Below are positions 6,844 through 7,116 of a DNA stretch of 7,116 nucleotides, in pieces. Position 1 is the stretch's first letter. Every line of letters begins with the position of its first letter. Origin of the DNA: Candidatus Firestoneibacteriota bacterium (lineage in GTDB: Bacteria; JACRDZ01); the NCBI GenBank assembly GCA_016212735.1, contig JACRDZ010000143.1:1-7116 (forward strand). Direction: 5' to 3'. The notes under the pieces are model-generated. The model was given only the letters and a program-made list of their open reading frames with translations. It searched no databases and had not been told where the DNA came from. The position numbers were made by a program, and so were the translations under genes.

Positions 6844-7116
6844 TTAAACAACAAAATAATTATAATCTAGAAACTCAAGTAAATAAAGGGAAAAATCAAC
6901 AAGGTGAAACTTCAGCTAAAATCAACGCTTCTACACCTTATGATCTGACAGAGAGCCATTTAACAGCATTTGGAGGCTTATTTGCATTAGTTAAAATTTT
7001 TTGATGCAGTAAATTTCAAAAATCTTTTTGAATCAAAATTTAATAAGCCAAAACGCAAGCCCATATTAGGTTGTTTTAAAATGTTTTATGGAATGATTTG
7101 TTTGCTATTCATAGGA
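6840..7116 (+). pseudogene. Transposase N terminus, IS1380-like, frameshifted and cut by the window edge
   Basis: An ATG at 6840 with GGAGG 8 nt upstream opens 54 codons and stops at TGA 7002-7004. The coding sense continues in the +1 frame from 7003 to 7116 (38 codons, no stop), so one extra T in the six-T run (6997-7002) breaks the gene. The joined product reads YDLTESHLTAFGGLFALVKFF, then DAVNFKNLFE, a Lys/Arg-Pro patch, and GCFKMFYGMICLLFIG. This resembles the N-terminal region of IS1380-family DDE transposases ('DLTs.aGl.ll..fl..lgl...l', then a hydrophobic helix). The catalytic DDE residues would lie outside the window. It may be a decayed copy, a sequencing error or a recoded gene. The family call rests on pattern memory. 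Confidence 0.6.

Larger units (their letters stand above)
6737..7116 (+). mobile_element. Left end of an insertion sequence, probably IS1380 family (partial)
   Basis: The element is identified by the transposase-like frame starting at 6840. I place its outer end at CCTGAATTTTGCACGGG (6737-6753), because the end sequence I recall for ISEcp1, an IS1380-family element, also begins with CCT and the distance to the transposase is reasonable. This boundary is a guess: the right end and the matching inverted repeat lie outside the window, and no target duplication can be tested. The element is inserted just upstream of the operon promoter and reads away from it. Confidence 0.5.

Overview
The window is strongly AT-rich bacterial DNA (roughly 30% G+C by eye). 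It has tight gene spacing, Shine-Dalgarno sites and three kinds of start codon (ATG, GTG, TTG). All four large genes read leftwards on the minus strand, and each begins with a signal peptide, a lipobox or a membrane anchor. Two lipoproteins plus a probable lytic-transglycosylase-like protein suggest a diderm (Gram-negative-type) bacterium. I cannot name the phylum; a spirochaete or an uncultured AT-rich lineage is possible but not shown.

Layout, in the direction of transcription (right to left). A near-consensus promoter (6691-6719) drives a leader of about 115 nt that contains a CACAGAG-type repeat. It leads into an 826-residue lipoprotein (6568-4088), which joins an alpha/beta-hydrolase to two degenerate transglutaminase-like domains. 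Eleven bases later comes a 434-residue lipoprotein with two tandem retropepsin-like aspartic protease lobes (4076-2772). An 83-bp spacer holds a second CACAGAG-type repeat and a possible promoter. An M28 zinc aminopeptidase with a signal anchor follows (2688-1747, TTG start). After 35 bp comes a secreted TPR protein (1711 to beyond position 1), open for all 570 codons in view. Its last repeats resemble those preceding the catalytic domain of Slt70-type lytic transglycosylases, and it runs off the left edge.

The right edge (about 6737-7116) holds the left end of an insertion sequence on the plus strand, probably of the IS1380 family. Its transposase start lies inside a long hairpin, and its reading frame is broken after 54 codons by a run of six T.

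The four minus-strand genes look like one or two operons for envelope or periplasmic hydrolysis: a serine hydrolase, an aspartic protease, an aminopeptidase and a TPR/cell-wall protein. A joint role in degrading or remodelling exported proteins and peptidoglycan is inference from co-location. No RNA gene, CRISPR array or phage gene was seen. The most interesting signals are the double pseudo-transglutaminase fusion, the two-lobed membrane-tethered aspartic protease, the hairpin over the transposase start and the CACAGAG repeats.
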